The position numbers were made by a program, and so were the translations under genes. A stretch of 15,344 nt of DNA, from positions 1-15,344 of the forward strand of contig JBEDUQ010000374.1 of NCBI GenBank assembly GCA_040414855.1. Direction: 5' to 3'. Source of the DNA: DASVXQ01 sp040414855 (GTDB lineage Bacteria > Actinomycetota > CALGFH01). Shown one piece after another: positions 7,469 through 13,701 of this stretch. The first letter of the stretch is position 1; every line of letters begins with the position of its first letter. A model generated the notes under the pieces. That model was not told where the DNA came from and ran no database searches. It was given only the letters and a program-made list of their open reading frames with translations.

Positions 7469-9243
7469 GGCCTGGCCGCCTCGGCGCTCTCGGTGTCCTG
7501 GGAGAGGATCTCGCGGTAGGCGGGCACCGATTCGAGCAGCTCGCTGTGGCTGCCGACGGCGCTGATGGTGCCGTCCTCCAGCAACGCGACCCGGTCGGCC
7601 AGCGCGAGCGTGGACGGGCGGTGCGCCACCAGCAGGCTGGTGGTGCCGGCGAGCACGCGGCCGAGCGCCTCTTCGACCAGCGCCTCGGTGTGGACGTCCA
7701 GCGCCGAGAGCGGGTCGTCGAGGACCAGGACCCGCGGGCGGGCGAGCACCGCGCGGGCGAGCGCGAGCCGCTGGCGCTGCCCGCCGGAGAGGCTGAGCCC
7801 CTGCTCGCCGATGCGGGTGTCCAGGCCCCAGGGCAGGTCGAGGACGAACTCGGCCTTGGCGACCTCGAGCGCGGCGGCGATCTCGTCCTCGGTGGCGTCG
7901 GCGACGCCGAGCATGAGGTTCTCGCGGACGCTGGCCGAGAACAGGATCGGCTCCTCGAAGCCGACCGCGACCATCCGCCGCAGCGACGCGAGCCGCAGGT
8001 CGCGGAGGTCGTTGCCGTCGAGGGTGATGCGCCCCGCGGTGGCGTCGTAGAGCCTCGGCACCAGCGACACCAGCGTGGTCTTGCCCGAGCCGGTCGCGCC
8101 GACCAAGGCGAGCGTCTCGCCTGGCCGGATGTCGAGGTCGACGTTCTGCAGCACCGGGTGGTCGCTGCCGGGGTAGCTGAAGCCGACGCCCTCGAAGCGG
8201 AGGTGCCCGACCGAGCTGGTGAGCGTGATCGCCGCGGCCGCGTCGGTGACCGCCACCGGGGTGTCGAGCACCTCGTAGACCCGCTCGGCGGCGGTGGCGG
8301 CCTCCTGACCGATCGCCAGGATCCAGCCGAGCGCGTCGATCGGCCAGACGAGCTGGAGCTGGAGCGACAGGAAGGCGATCAGGCCGCCCAGGGTCATGGC
8401 GTCCTTGGCGACCGCGAGCGCCCCGACGCAGAGCACGACCGCCAGCGAGAGGTTGGGGATCACGTCGAGCAGGGTCCAGAAGCGAGCCCGCAGGCGGACC
8501 GCGTCGATCCAGGAGCCGGCGAGGCGCCCGGCGGCCTCGCCGAAGCGGTCGTCGACCAGCTCGCGGCGGCCGAACGACTTGACGATCCGGATGCCCACCG
8601 CCGACTCCTCGACCACGGTGGCGAGGTCGCCCTGCTGGTCCTGGACCCGCCGCGAGATGGCGAAGTACCGCCGGCTCCAGCTCCGCGAGATCCAGGTGAT
8701 CGGCAGCGTCGAGACCAGCACGATCAGCCCGAGCGGGATCGACAGCCGCAGCAGCAGCACCAGCACGGTGGCGTAGGTGAGGAGGTTGATGATCAGGAAG
8801 ATCAGGCCGAAGCCGATGAACCGACGGATGACGCTCAGGTCGGTGACCGCTCGCGACAGCAGCTGCCCAGACTCCCAGCGGTCGTGGAAGGCGACCGGCA
8901 GGCGCTGGAGGTGGCGGTAGAGGTCGCTGCGGATCTCGGTCTCCATCCCGAGCACCGCGTTCGCCTGGATCCAGCGCCGGACGAAGGTGAGCAGCGCCTC
9001 GACCGCGCCGAGGCCGAACCCGACCAGCGCCAGCGGCAGCAGCAGGCTGCGCTCGCCGCGGTCGACCGGGCCGTCGACGATCGCCTTGGTGACGAGGGGG
9101 ATGACGATGCCGGCGCCGACCCCGAGCAGGGCGGCCGTGAACATGGTGAGCATCTGGCGCCGGTAGGGGCGGACATAGGATCGGATCCGCCACAGTGCCT
9201 GTAGCCGATGCGATCCCGGTCCCGATGCCACGTTCCCGACCAT
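7465..9243 (-). CDS. ABC exporter subunit A (TMD-NBD, degenerate catalytic site)
   Basis: This is the first gene of the exporter pair, 592 residues: six helices at about 33-315 and an ATPase domain from about 348. It has Walker A GATGSGKTT (382-390), an intact LSGGQRQ signature (485-491) and switch His541. Walker B reads VLVLDD, with Asp510 where the catalytic Glu is normally found. The Q-loop reads GFEEPILFS, so the usual Gln appears replaced by Glu430. These are the marks of the non-hydrolysing half of heterodimeric exporters. The start is uncertain: ATG 9243 has no ribosome site, and GTG 9231 (residue 5) is 7 bases after a possible -10 (TATGGT), which would suit a leaderless message. The gene overlaps subunit B by 4 bp. 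The 148-base gap upstream contains a GC-rich tandem repeat, and the preceding HTTM gene is on the same strand. Confidence 0.93.
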   Translation of the reverse strand: MVGNVASGPGSHRLQALWRIRSYVRPYRRQMLTMFTAALLGVGAGIVIPLVTKAIVDGPVDRGERSLLLPLALVGFGLGAVEALLTFVRRWIQANAVLGMETEIRSDLYRHLQRLPVAFHDRWESGQLLSRAVTDLSVIRRFIGFGLIFLIINLLTYATVLVLLLRLSIPLGLIVLVSTLPITWISRSWSRRYFAISRRVQDQQGDLATVVEESAVGIRIVKSFGRRELVDDRFGEAAGRLAGSWIDAVRLRARFWTLLDVIPNLSLAVVLCVGALAVAKDAMTLGGLIAFLSLQLQLVWPIDALGWILAIGQEAATAAERVYEVLDTPVAVTDAAAAITLTSSVGHLRFEGVGFSYPGSDHPVLQNVDLDIRPGETLALVGATGSGKTTLVSLVPRLYDATAGRITLDGNDLRDLRLASLRRMVAVGFEEPILFSASVRENLMLGVADATEDEIAAALEVAKAEFVLDLPWGLDTRIGEQGLSLSGGQRQRLALARAVLARPRVLVLDDPLSALDVHTEALVEEALGRVLAGTTSLLVAHRPSTLALADRVALLEDGTISAVGSHSELLESVPAYREILSQDTESAEAARP

Positions 9244-9244
9244 A
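9239..9244 (-). promoter_or_regulatory. Possible -10 element (TATGGT) for the ABC operon
   Basis: On the minus strand TATGGT fits the actinobacterial TAnnnT pattern and ends 7 bases before GTG 9231, which would give a leaderless transcript. No good -35 is seen. The element overlaps the alternative ATG at 9243, so only one of the two readings can be right. Confidence 0.2.
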
Positions 9245-9284
9245 CAGCGTCATGACCGGCCAAGCACCCGAATTACGTGCCGAC

Positions 9285-9381
9285 GGTTCCGTGTGCCGCG
9301 GCTCCCTGCCGGCGGTTCCGTGTGCCCCGGTTCCGTGTCGGCGGTCCCGTGCCGCGGTTCCGTGCCGCGGGTCCGCGCCGT
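9285..9381. repeat. Degenerate 13-15-bp tandem repeat, about seven units
   Basis: Units with the core GGTTCCGTG(T)GCCGC begin at 9285, 9300, 9314, 9329, 9343, 9356 and 9369. Unit lengths vary (15, 14, 15, 14, 13, 13, 13), so they do not keep a reading frame. The array fills most of the 148-base gap between the HTTM stop (9392) and the ABC start (9243). Units 5 and 6 match the core of the 23-bp repeats at 13569-13660 at 11 of 13 positions (GGTTCCGTGCCGC against GGTGCCGCGCCGC). Confidence 0.7.
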
Positions 9382-9391
9382 CCCGTCGCGG

Positions 9392-10336
9392 TCAGCGCCG
9401 GATGACCGGGCTCCGGAAGGCGGGCGGCCGGTCGCCGGTGGCGCCGAGCGGCGGTGGCCGCGCCGCCCGCCAGCGGTCGGCCAGCGCCGGCCAGTCGATC
9501 ATCACGATCACCACCGTGGCCGCCATCGGCCAGTAGTTGAGTCGCATGGCCAGCCAGATCCCGGCGTGCAGCGAAACCACGGCCGGGACGAACAGCCATG
9601 CCAGCCGCGGCCGCCACAGGACCAGCGGGAATCCCAGCTCGATCGCGATCGAACCGAGGGCCAGCAGGTGCGCGAGCCACGGCCGGTCGGCGACGAACAG
9701 CGCCGCCGGGTTGGGGTGCGCCTGGGCGTCGCTGGACGCGTACAGGATCCAGCGCAGGTTGCCGCTGGTCACCCATGCCGGCCCGGCGTGCAGCAGCTTG
9801 CCGAACCCGGAGAAGAAGTAGGCGCCGGCGACCACCACCATGGCGGTCCGGACAGGCCAGCCGAAGCGGGCCGAGACCTCGGCCGCGCCGCCGCGCCTCC
9901 GCCAGGCGTCGAGCGACCAGGCGGCCCCAGCGTCCGATGGCACCAGCGGCAGCAGGCAGAGCAGCAGCAGGACGTCGTTGTGCACCGTCTTGCCGAGGCT
10001 CGAGGTCATCGCCACCAGCGGCACGGCGGCGAGCCAGGCCACCGGCAGCGCGAAGCGGGTCCACAGCCCGACCAGCGCCAGCAGCGCCGCGGCCACCGCG
10101 ATCACCTGGACCGGCACCACGAACGCCGGCGGCGGCATCGACGGCAGCAGCTTCATGAACGAGATCGGCCGGAACAGCGCCGCCGGCTGGTGAGCCAGCT
10201 CGAGGTACGGCCCGAAGGCCAGCCGGCCGGCGAGCACCGCGCACAGGCCGATCCGCAGCGCCGCCAGCCGCCGCGGGTCGCCCGGCTGGAACAGCCAGCT
10301 CTCGACCCGGCCTGGCCAGGCGCGGACGCTAGCCAC
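9392..10336 (-). CDS. HTTM-domain multi-pass membrane protein
   Basis: This 314-residue integral membrane protein carries the HTTM fold, the transmembrane domain shared with vitamin K-dependent gamma-carboxylase. Visible marks are an N-terminal RRLAALRIGL segment (22-31), about seven to eight hydrophobic helices, the YFFSGFGKLLHAGPAWVTSG stretch (173-192) with Lys180, IAIELGFPLVLW (230-241) and the HAGIWLAMRLNYWPM segment (257-271). Stand-alone actinobacterial HTTM proteins have no settled biochemical role, and the lumenal part of true carboxylases is absent. Start is GTG 10336, with GGGAGG about 5 bases upstream. It overlaps the stop of the preceding small membrane gene by 8 bp (GTGGCTAG). 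That pairing suggests the two products act together. The ribosome site lies in a strong potential hairpin (10339-10358), so translation probably depends on ribosomes arriving from the upstream gene. The last 30 residues are Pro/Arg-rich. Confidence 0.85.
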   Translation of the reverse strand: MASVRAWPGRVESWLFQPGDPRRLAALRIGLCAVLAGRLAFGPYLELAHQPAALFRPISFMKLLPSMPPPAFVVPVQVIAVAAALLALVGLWTRFALPVAWLAAVPLVAMTSSLGKTVHNDVLLLLCLLPLVPSDAGAAWSLDAWRRRGGAAEVSARFGWPVRTAMVVVAGAYFFSGFGKLLHAGPAWVTSGNLRWILYASSDAQAHPNPAALFVADRPWLAHLLALGSIAIELGFPLVLWRPRLAWLFVPAVVSLHAGIWLAMRLNYWPMAATVVIVMIDWPALADRWRAARPPPLGATGDRPPAFRSPVIRR

Positions 10337-10868
10337 CCGGGCCTCCCTGGGAGGGCCCGCCGGCGGGACCGGCGGGTGCGGCGGGACCGGCGGGCGCGGC
10401 GGTCACGGTGCCATCCTCGCAGGTCCAGCGGAGGGTGCGCTGAGGCGGGGCGGCCCGCTTCCCCAGCCGCTTGGAGACGTCGACCTCGACCCGGTAGATG
10501 CGCACCTCGCGGACGTCGACGCCGCGCGCCCTGACGGCGTCCGCCCACGCCGAGCAGACCTCTGCCTGCCGGCTCCGAGAGAGGTCCTGGTAGCCCTTGA
10601 GGACCTGCACGTTGCCGCGGAAGCGGACGGGGAGGCCGGCGAAGGGGATCGGCCGCTCGCGTCCGGCGGCGTCGACGGTGAACGCCTCGAAGCTCGCCTG
10701 CCTGGCGGTGCGGGCGTCGGCGAACAGCCGCCAGCCGGTGAGCGGCCAGGCCTCGATGCCGAACACGCCGGCGATCAGGAACGCGGCCAGGAACACCCAC
10801 ACGAACCGCCGTGTCCACGGCGACACCGGGTGGTCGCCGGTGGCTGGTCGACTCCGGATGGCGGACAT
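10329..10868 (-). CDS. Small membrane-anchored protein paired with the HTTM gene (unknown function)
   Basis: This is a 179-residue protein of unknown function. One transmembrane segment at about 22-42 is followed by the motif EAWPLTGWRLFADAR (39-53) and an outward-facing or soluble domain with Cys105 and Cys150, which could pair in a disulfide. The C-terminal tail (157-179) is Ala/Pro/Gly low complexity, encoded by an 18-bp tandem duplication. From memory, small proteins with a similar WPLTxWRLF motif occur next to HTTM genes in other actinobacteria; that association is recalled, not checked. It ends with TAG inside the start of the HTTM gene (8-bp overlap) and begins 13 bases after the DUF1707 gene. 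No ribosome site precedes ATG 10868, and no better start is visible. Confidence 0.75.
   Translation of the reverse strand: MSAIRSRPATGDHPVSPWTRRFVWVFLAAFLIAGVFGIEAWPLTGWRLFADARTARQASFEAFTVDAAGRERPIPFAGLPVRFRGNVQVLKGYQDLSRSRQAEVCSAWADAVRARGVDVREVRIYRVEVDVSKRLGKRAAPPQRTLRWTCEDGTVTAAPAGPAAPAGPAGGPSQGGPGG
10339..10358 (-). promoter_or_regulatory. Hairpin covering the ribosome-binding site of the HTTM gene
   Basis: GGGCCTCCC (10339-10347) and GGGAGGGCCC (10349-10358) are complementary over 9 bp with one bulged base and a very tight turn; the innermost pairs must open. The GGGAGG ribosome site of the GTG at 10336 lies in one arm. Folding in mRNA would hide it unless ribosomes translating the overlapping upstream gene open it. 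Confidence 0.4.
10362..10397. repeat. 18-bp tandem duplication in the 3' end of the small membrane gene
   Basis: Two 18-bp units (10362-10379 and 10380-10397) differ by one base, and a 5-base partial third follows. They are in frame and encode the Ala/Pro/Gly-rich end of the 179-residue protein (APAGPA-type repeats). Confidence 0.75.
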
Positions 10869-10881
10869 GGGCAGAACGCTA

Positions 10882-11493
10882 TCAGCGCTGGGCGATCTGC
10901 CCCCGCGCCGGGGTCGTTCGGGCCTCGACCACGCCCTTGTAGGTGATCGCCCGGACGTGGACGACCGGCGCGTCCGGCGCCAGGTCGTCGTCGGGGACCC
11001 GGTCCGCCCACTGGCCGCCGTACGACCAGCCGTGCACGTCGACCCGGACGCCCGGCGGCACCAGGATCTCGACCCTGCCCTTGTAGGCGACCGCGGTGAT
11101 CGAGGTCTCGTCGGAGGTCAGCTCGGCGGCGCGCAGGTCCAGTTCGCAGCGGCCCTTGTAGGCGACCGCGTTGAAGCGCCCCGGGACGCGCCAGCGGCCG
11201 GCCCGGCTGACCCCGCCCTTCATCGCCAGGATCAACCTGCCGGAGGTCTTGATCGGGACCCGCGAGATCGTCACCGAGGCGGCGGGCAGGTCGGCGACGA
11301 CCCGGTCGAGGTCGGTCCGGGTGCGCGCGGTCAGGGCGGCGCGCATCCGCTCGTCGAACTCGGCGTCGTCGATACGACCATCCACGAACGCGCCCTGAAG
11401 GCGCTGCACGATCGCGTCGCGCTCCTGGTCGGACGCGCGGACCGGGGTGCGGTCGCTCCGCTCGGTCGGCTCACGCTTCGCGGGCGGCTCCAT
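10882..11493 (-). CDS. DUF1707 protein with LiaF-like beta-repeat C-terminal half
   Basis: This is a 203-residue soluble protein with no membrane segment. Residues about 18-70 (RASDQERDAIVQRLQGAF through LDRVVADLP) match the DUF1707 (SHOCT-like helical) domain, common in actinobacteria and of uncertain role. The rest resembles the repetitive beta fold of cell-wall-active-antibiotic-response (LiaF C-terminal) proteins. AYKGR, AYKGR and TYKGV recur at 111-115, 136-140 and 184-188, each followed by an alternating hydrophobic strand. Start ATG 11493 is chosen over the longer frame to 11562 because AGAGGAGG lies 7 bases upstream. The gene overlaps the end of the dehydratase gene by 23 bp, so it is probably translated from the same message. 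DUF1707 proteins are linked to envelope sensing in some species, but no function can be assigned here. Confidence 0.85.
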   Translation of the reverse strand: MEPPAKREPTERSDRTPVRASDQERDAIVQRLQGAFVDGRIDDAEFDERMRAALTARTRTDLDRVVADLPAASVTISRVPIKTSGRLILAMKGGVSRAGRWRVPGRFNAVAYKGRCELDLRAAELTSDETSITAVAYKGRVEILVPPGVRVDVHGWSYGGQWADRVPDDDLAPDAPVVHVRAITYKGVVEARTTPARGQIAQR

Positions 11494-12526
11494 CGGCTGC
11501 CTCCTCTCGCAGCGACCGGGCCAGCACGGTCGCCTGGACGTTTCCTCCCGACAGGATGACACCGGCCCGCCTGGCGTGGACCGCGCCGGTCCGCAGCGCG
11601 GCCAGCGGCAGCGCGGCGGTCGGCTCGATCAGCTGCTTGGTCCGCGACCACGCCAGCGCCAGCGTGTCGATCAGCTCCTCCTCGGTCACGGTGACGATCT
11701 CGTCGACCAGGCGACGGATCACCTCGAAGGTCCGCTCGCCGAGCATCATCGAGCGGACGCCGTCGGCGATGGTATCGGGGGGCTCGGAGAGCCCGACGCG
11801 CCTGCCCTCGAGCAGCGACTGGCGGGCGTCCGCCGCGACCGCCGGCTCGACCCCCACCACCCGGGTCGCCGGCGAGCGGCCCTTGACCGCGGCGGCGGTG
11901 CCGCTGATCAGCCCGCCGCCGCCGACCGGCACCAGCACCATGTCCAGGTCGGGCACCTCCTCGAGCAGCTCCAGCGCGGCGGTGCCCTGGCCGGCCATCA
12001 CGTCGAGGTCGTCGAAGGGGTGGACCAGGTGCAGGCCGCGCTCCTCCGCCAGGCGCCTGACCACCTGCTCGCGGGTGCGGACGCTGACGCCCTCCTGGAT
12101 GACCTCGGCGCCGTAGCCGCGGGTGGCGGCGACCTTGGACGGGTTGGCGTCGGCGGGCATCACCACCACCGCGTGGGAGCCGGTCTCGGCGGCGGCGAGC
12201 GCGACCGCCTGGCCGTGGTTGCCGGAGCTGACCGCGATCACGCCGCGGGCGCGGGTCGCGGGGCTCAGCGAGAGCATGGCGTTGAACGCGCCCCTGGCCT
12301 TGAAGGCGCCGGCGCGCTGGAGGTGCTCGGACTTGAGCGCCAGCTCGCAGCCGAGCTCGCGGTCGAGCAGGCGGGAGCGCAGCACCGGGGTCCGGTGGAC
12401 CCGGCCGGCGATCCTGGCGGCGGCCGCCTCGACCTCGGCGATGCCGAAGCCGGCCGCCTCGCCGGACCGGGCGACGTCGCCGAAGCCGGCCGCCTCGCCG
12501 GAGCGGCCGTCCCGCCGCGCGCTCAT
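11471..12526 (-). CDS. PLP-dependent threonine/serine dehydratase (fold type II)
   Basis: It most likely deaminates threonine to 2-oxobutyrate and ammonia, or serine to pyruvate. At 351 residues it has only the catalytic domain and no ACT-type regulatory domain, so it resembles the short catabolic or racemase-like form, not isoleucine-feedback IlvA. PLP-binding features are Lys76 in RAGAFKARGA, the SSGNHGQA loop (100-107), the phosphate-binding VGGGGLISG loop (201-209), EPTAA (301-305) and the late SGGN (326-329). Serine racemase activity cannot be excluded. The ATG at 12526 overlaps the aldolase stop (ATGA), so translation is coupled. The family normally starts near residue 29; the first 28 residues are an extension made by an in-frame 36-bp tandem duplication (RSGEAAGFG twice). 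The stop lies inside the DUF1707 gene. Acting with the aldolase, it gives two fates for threonine. Confidence 0.9.
   Translation of the reverse strand: MSARRDGRSGEAAGFGDVARSGEAAGFGIAEVEAAAARIAGRVHRTPVLRSRLLDRELGCELALKSEHLQRAGAFKARGAFNAMLSLSPATRARGVIAVSSGNHGQAVALAAAETGSHAVVVMPADANPSKVAATRGYGAEVIQEGVSVRTREQVVRRLAEERGLHLVHPFDDLDVMAGQGTAALELLEEVPDLDMVLVPVGGGGLISGTAAAVKGRSPATRVVGVEPAVAADARQSLLEGRRVGLSEPPDTIADGVRSMMLGERTFEVIRRLVDEIVTVTEEELIDTLALAWSRTKQLIEPTAALPLAALRTGAVHARRAGVILSGGNVQATVLARSLREEAADGAAREA
12443..12502. repeat. 36-bp-offset direct repeat in the 5' end of the dehydratase gene
   Basis: A 24-bp stretch is identical at 12443-12466 and 12479-12502, offset by 36 bases (12 codons). It duplicates RSGEAAGFG in the N-terminal extension just before the conserved enzyme fold and keeps the frame. 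Confidence 0.85.
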
Positions 12527-13548
12527 CCGGCCGCGGCCACGATCGCGCTGGCCGTCCGGTCGGCGGCGGCCTCGCTGACCTCGTAGTGGAACACCAGCCG
12601 GACCACGCCCGGGCCGTTGTCGCCGGCCAGCACGTCGAGGTCGGCGAGCCGCTTGACCAGCCCGGGACCGTCGGTGCCGAAGGCGGCGGCCGACAGCATC
12701 ACCATGTTGGTCTGCACCTGGGCGAGGTCGATGCTGCCCGGCACGGCGGCGGCGACGGTCTCGGCGGTGCGGCGGGCGTTGGCGTGGTCCTCGGCGAGCC
12801 GGTCGACCATCTCGTCGAGCGCGACCAGCGCGGCGGCGGCGAGCACGCCCGACTGGCGCATGCCGCCGCCGAGCAGCTGTCGCTCCTGCCTGGCCCGTTC
12901 GACCAGGTCGCGGCTGCCGACCACCGCCGAGCCGACCGGGGCCGCCAGGCCCTTGGAGAAGCAGACCGAGAGGGAGTCGAACAGCGCGCCGTAGCGCTCC
13001 AGCGGCACACCGCTGGCGACGTGAGCGTTCCAGATGCGCGCCCCGTCGCAGTGCAGGTGGAGCCCGGCGTCGTCGGCGACGCCCCGGATGGCCTGGAGGG
13101 TCTCCAGCGGCCAGACCGCCCCGCCGCCACGGTTGTGGGTCTGCTCGACCGCGATGGTGCTGGTCGGAGCGCCATACTCCTCAGTGCGGACACGCGCCCG
13201 CAGCGCGCCGGGGTCGAGCATCCCGCGCTCGCCCGCAAGGGTGTGGAACTGGATGCCGCTGAGCCGGGCGCCGGCGCCGGCCTCGTGCCAGAGGACGTGG
13301 TTGTCCTCGTTGATCAGGCACTCGGTGCCCGGCGGCGTCGACAGCCGCAGACAGATGCTGTTGCCCATGGTCCCCGAGGGCACGAACAGCGCCGCCTGGT
13401 GGCCGAGCCGCTCCGCGACCGCGGCCTCGAGCCGCTGGGTGGTCGGGTCCTCGCGCCAGAGGTCGTCGCCGACCTCCGCCTCCGCCATCGCCCGGCGCAT
13501 CGCCGGGGTGGGCCTGGTCAAGGTGTCGGAACGCAGATCGATCGCCAT
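12523..13548 (-). CDS. ltaE: Low-specificity L-threonine aldolase (PLP fold type I)
   Basis: It cleaves L-threonine or L-allo-threonine to glycine and acetaldehyde in the cytoplasm. The 341-residue protein shows the full beta-eliminating-lyase pattern. It has an N-terminal DLRSDTLTRPTPAMRRAM (4-21), VGDDLWREDPTTQRLE (26-41), the PLP phosphate site PSGTMGNS (57-64), His84 and Glu89 in NHVLWHEAGA, Asp168 in HCDGARIWNA for the PLP ring nitrogen, and Lys199 in CFSKGLAAPVGS as the Schiff-base lysine. Length and motifs match the E. coli enzyme class. ATG 13548 fits the family N-terminus exactly. No ribosome site precedes it, but CACAAT lies 6 bases upstream, which could be a -10 for a leaderless message. 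It is first in the five-gene minus-strand unit and overlaps the dehydratase by 4 bp. The minus frame stays open upstream to 14835 only as a shadow of the opposite gene. Confidence 0.94.
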   Translation of the reverse strand: MAIDLRSDTLTRPTPAMRRAMAEAEVGDDLWREDPTTQRLEAAVAERLGHQAALFVPSGTMGNSICLRLSTPPGTECLINEDNHVLWHEAGAGARLSGIQFHTLAGERGMLDPGALRARVRTEEYGAPTSTIAVEQTHNRGGGAVWPLETLQAIRGVADDAGLHLHCDGARIWNAHVASGVPLERYGALFDSLSVCFSKGLAAPVGSAVVGSRDLVERARQERQLLGGGMRQSGVLAAAALVALDEMVDRLAEDHANARRTAETVAAAVPGSIDLAQVQTNMVMLSAAAFGTDGPGLVKRLADLDVLAGDNGPGVVRLVFHYEVSEAAADRTASAIVAAAG

Positions 13549-13554
13549 GTGCCG

Positions 13555-13560
13555 ATTGTG
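13555..13560 (-). promoter_or_regulatory. Possible -10 (CACAAT) for a leaderless aldolase transcript
   Basis: CACAAT on the minus strand shares 4 of 6 bases with TATAAT and ends 6 bases before the aldolase ATG, so transcription would start at the start codon. There is no ribosome site, which agrees. The -35 region falls in the 23-bp repeat array and has no TTGACA-like sequence. Confidence 0.3.
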
Positions 13561-13568
13561 ACACCGTT

Positions 13569-13660
13569 GCCGCGGGGTGCCGCGCCGCACAGCCGCGGGC
13601 TGCCGCGCCGCACCGCCGCGGGGTGCCGCGCCGCACCGCCGCGGGGTGCCGCGGCGCACC
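13569..13660. repeat. Four tandem 23-bp GC-rich repeats between divergent amino-acid genes
   Basis: Units run 13569-13591, 13592-13614, 13615-13637 and 13638-13660, followed by a 6-base partial. They differ by one or two bases. Each contains GGTGC-N6-GCACC (a small hairpin or dyad, altered in some copies) followed by GCCGCGG. Because 23 is not a multiple of 3 and the array sits between two starts, it is not coding. It lies 21 to 112 bases upstream of the aldolase ATG and about 130 bases upstream of the TIGR00300 ATG. The rest of the 240-base gap holds only weak promoter-like elements. Confidence 0.88.
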
Positions 13661-13695
13661 GCCGCGCCTTTCGGAAACTCCCACGCGTCCGGCGC

Positions 13696-13701
13696 TACCC
13701 T
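13696..13701 (+). promoter_or_regulatory. Possible -10 (TACCCT) for the TIGR00300 gene
   Basis: TACCCT fits the loose actinobacterial TAnnnT -10. GGAAAC lies 17 bases upstream, at the place of a -35, and is closer to an ECF-type than a housekeeping element. It would give a leader of about 80 bases. This is weak evidence in GC-rich DNA. Confidence 0.2.

Noticed and set aside
7360..9204. A plus-strand frame of about 614 codons over subunit A
   Set aside because: It encodes Glu/Asp/Arg/Gln-rich sequence typical of the complement of a GC-rich gene, and it lies antisense to an unmistakable ABC transporter.
5645..9253. A single 1202-residue fused ABC protein on the minus strand
   Set aside because: The part upstream of 7468 is low-complexity Arg/Pro/Gly sequence in the wrong frame. 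Real subunit A occupies another frame (7465-9243), and GTGA at 7465-7468 gives a normal start for subunit B.
11494..11562. A longer DUF1707 protein starting at 11562
   Set aside because: The extra 23 residues have no family match, while ATG 11493 has a strong AGGAGG 7 bases upstream.
13569..13660. CRISPR array
   Set aside because: The 23-bp units are head-to-tail without spacers, and no cas gene is nearby.
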